Origin: an uncultured Parabacteroides sp.
Lineage (GTDB): Bacteria; Bacteroidota; Bacteroidia; Bacteroidales; Tannerellaceae
Assembly (NCBI GenBank): GCA_934725305.1
Contig: CAKVBA010000024.1
Coordinates: 1-39,752 of the forward strand
Length of the DNA: 39,752 nt
Reading direction: 5' to 3'
This document shows positions 38,332 to 39,752 of the stretch, in pieces (the first letter of the stretch is position 1; the number at the start of each line of letters is the position of its first letter). The notes beneath the pieces were generated by a model, which saw nothing but the letters and a program-made list of their open reading frames with translations, made no database searches and was not told the DNA's origin. Made by a program: the position numbers and the translations under genes.

Positions 38332-39381
38332 CTATCTCTTCTTTATATGTAATAATTGTAATGTGATATTACAATCGCTCTCAGAAGGATCGAGCATCCT
38401 GCACCAGGTGGAGTCGTTCAGATAAAACACCGATTCTTGAGAAGATTGAACAGAGTCTATATCATTGACCAATCGGTCAGAAACCAAAGGTGTTTGAGAT
38501 CCTTGGGTAAACAAGACCCACTTAAACAAATGCTCTCCAAACGTATAATAGGTAAACAACCGATAAATGGGTGACACGCTGAAATTAGCCATCATTGCAT
38601 GACCTTGTAACTCTTGAAAAGAGGGCTCGCTTTTCCTCTTTAACTCCGCAGGAAAAGCCTGCTTCAAGTTGAACCGACTTAACACGATAGCGGTATCACA
38701 ATCTACCTCATAAAGCACATCCCAATTTCTATCGTAATAACAGATCCGGTCCGACAAATGGTTATATTGAGTAAACAGAAATTCAAACTCATAATCTTTA
38801 GGAACATGAGACAACAGCTCTTTGGTTATCCGATTAAGACTGTCCGTGCGCCAAACGCCATAGGGCATCTCTCTTCTGTAAGATGGCATGATGAAAAGAT
38901 AGTCATTGCTACCAAGTACTGCAAAATCACGGACAATATTGGCGACCTTCACACTGCCGGAATAGATTCCTTCATAATTGTATTTGAGAATCTTTCCCAT
39001 ATTTCCATCATAAATACAGATCTGTTGAGCTTCACGATCCACAGAAAAGGAATGAATCCGAGTGAACTCATGGGCTCCATTTCCATAGTAGTTGAGCTGT
39101 TTCAGAAAATAACCCTTACGATCGAATAATAAGACACCGGCACGCTGATTGTCTTTTACAAAGAAACGATCATCCACCTGATAGATTCGATCTATACCGG
39201 ACATGATGCAAGTGTCTTTGGTATCAAGCGTTACATAACTAACTGAATCCGCAAATTGAGAATAATAAATGGATGGGATACTCTTTTCCAGATCAATTAC
39301 ATAGCAATCATCCTCTTTCGAATCAGTACAAGCACTAAAAATAAGAATAGGAAATAATAATATAAGACTAAACTGCTTCAT
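38332..39381 (-). CDS. Six-bladed beta-propeller lipoprotein
   Basis: A 349-residue lipoprotein (lipobox FSAC, C18) with an acidic segment just after it (TDSKEDD), which in Bacteroidetes often goes with surface export. The body is a repeat-rich beta-propeller of the BF3164/DUF4934-like type, with YYSQFADSVSYVTLDT, then VDDRFFVKDNQRAGVLLFDRKGYFLKQLNYYGNGAHEFTRIHSFSVD and IYDGNMGKILKYNYEG. These proteins bind ligands in ways that are not established. It lies in a run of such genes with a DUF4221-like gene and a NVEALA-type small gene, a grouping seen in other Bacteroides. The last 60 residues have lower similarity to blades. Confidence 0.75.
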   Translation of the reverse strand: MKQFSLILLFPILIFSACTDSKEDDCYVIDLEKSIPSIYYSQFADSVSYVTLDTKDTCIMSGIDRIYQVDDRFFVKDNQRAGVLLFDRKGYFLKQLNYYGNGAHEFTRIHSFSVDREAQQICIYDGNMGKILKYNYEGIYSGSVKVANIVRDFAVLGSNDYLFIMPSYRREMPYGVWRTDSLNRITKELLSHVPKDYEFEFLFTQYNHLSDRICYYDRNWDVLYEVDCDTAIVLSRFNLKQAFPAELKRKSEPSFQELQGHAMMANFSVSPIYRLFTYYTFGEHLFKWVLFTQGSQTPLVSDRLVNDIDSVQSSQESVFYLNDSTWCRMLDPSESDCNITLQLLHIKKR

Positions 39382-39397
39382 ATCTCAACTGTTTCTT

Positions 39398-39646
39398 TTA
39401 GAAGGAATGTGTACGAAATTGTATGTAAAACCTCGCACACTGTATTCCTGATTTAACATGCCTGATGAGTGCCACTACATATTTATAGTAAGCATCTCTT
39501 TCACAACAAGTCCGATAAGGACCATAAACAGTTTTAAATCCTTGCCAATCAGGACCTGCAGGATTGGCTGCCAACGCTTCCACGTTTTCAGTCAACAAAG
39601 CTGGGGATTCAGTCACAAAGAAAATCCACCAAAATCGGATTGTCAT
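39398..39646 (-). CDS. NVEALA-motif small protein, 5' end uncertain
   Basis: This frame contains the motif LLTENVEALAANP (motif codons at 39569-39586), the hallmark of the NVEALA family of small exported Bacteroidetes proteins. It continues for about 55 residues with a Cys pair and a third Cys and a Tyr/Val-rich tail. The chosen ATG at 39646 gives 82 residues, but the N-terminus (MTIRFWWIFFVTES) is shorter and less regular than the Lys-rich signal peptide usual for the family. It also overlaps the end of the preceding gene by about 38 bp. The true N-terminus may therefore have been lost. The gene lies 17 bp before the propeller lipoprotein gene on the same strand. Confidence 0.55.
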   Translation of the reverse strand: MTIRFWWIFFVTESPALLTENVEALAANPAGPDWQGFKTVYGPYRTCCERDAYYKYVVALIRHVKSGIQCARFYIQFRTHSF

Positions 39647-39752
39647 CAGGTTGCACCTGGATCTGATGGCCCGCAGCATCCACCAATGCCACACCACTCT
39701 CTTGCAGTTGATCGGGTTGCAGATAAAGCAACAGACTGGATTCACTGTCACC
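39609..39752 (-). CDS. C-terminal fragment of an unidentified protein
   Basis: A frame open from the window edge encodes 47 residues ending LVDAAGHQIQVQPDDNPILVDFLCD and a stop at 39609-39611. DDNPILV near the terminus resembles the end of six-bladed beta-propeller lipoproteins such as the neighbouring gene, so a second propeller gene is likely but not proven. Only the end lies in the window, so no domain can be confirmed. Confidence 0.4.
   Translation of the reverse strand, partial: GDSESSLLLYLQPDQLQESGVALVDAAGHQIQVQPDDNPILVDFLCD

Overview
This window looks like chromosomal DNA from a Bacteroidales bacterium (Bacteroides or Parabacteroides type). The evidence is a SusC/SusD pair driven by an ECF sigma/FecR pair, many start-proximal boxes of the Bacteroides type TAnnTTTG, lipoprotein signals on many small genes, a NVEALA motif, and housekeeping clusters typical of the phylum. 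The genus cannot be fixed from this stretch; the abundance of intergenic repeats would suit Parabacteroides, but that is a guess. Nearly all genes lie on the minus strand.

Layout. 1-0.7 kb (+): end of a DUF3427 helicase-type gene and a MutT-like Nudix hydrolase. 0.8-1.7 kb (-): membrane-anchored coiled-coil protein. 2.0-14.1 kb (-): a complete polysaccharide utilisation locus in the order ECF sigma, FecR anti-sigma, SusC with STN domain, SusD, GH63-like glycosidase, GH2 beta-galactosidase. An apparent antisense small RNA sits in the susC leader. 14.6-16.4 kb (-): TlpA-like lipoprotein thioredoxin and an EFR1-type flavodoxin/ferredoxin. 16.6-18.1 kb (+): secreted M28 zinc peptidase. 19.0-22.3 kb (-): DUF4491 membrane protein, then an operon of sigma54 activator, LptE, TPR protein and SecG. 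22.4-25.3 kb (-): a four-gene lipid operon with a TagD-like cytidylyltransferase, an SDR, a CDP-alcohol phosphotransferase and an acyltransferase. 25.7-28.9 kb (-): rlmN, DUF4837 lipoprotein, pdxA. 29.4-37.0 kb (-): coaX, outer-membrane protein, TPR protein, lptC, CNNM/CorC-type protein and PpiD, an envelope-biogenesis cluster. 37.4-39.75 kb (-): a frameshifted DUF4221-like lipoprotein gene, a six-bladed propeller lipoprotein, a NVEALA-type small protein with a doubtful 5' end, and the end of another gene.

The most unusual material is intergenic. Five arrays of degenerate repeats with a strict 22-bp period (14.2, 18.25, 18.6, 25.5 and 37.35 kb) share one consensus, and each array locus lies near a copy of the motif AATTCCGCCAACG. 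Two MITE-like elements (18.3-18.9 and 29.0-29.2 kb) share terminal inverted repeats, and a 50-bp block is repeated at 29.3 and 37.2 kb. The best candidates for something undescribed are the 22-bp arrays, the PUL antisense RNA and the CDP-alcohol lipid operon.
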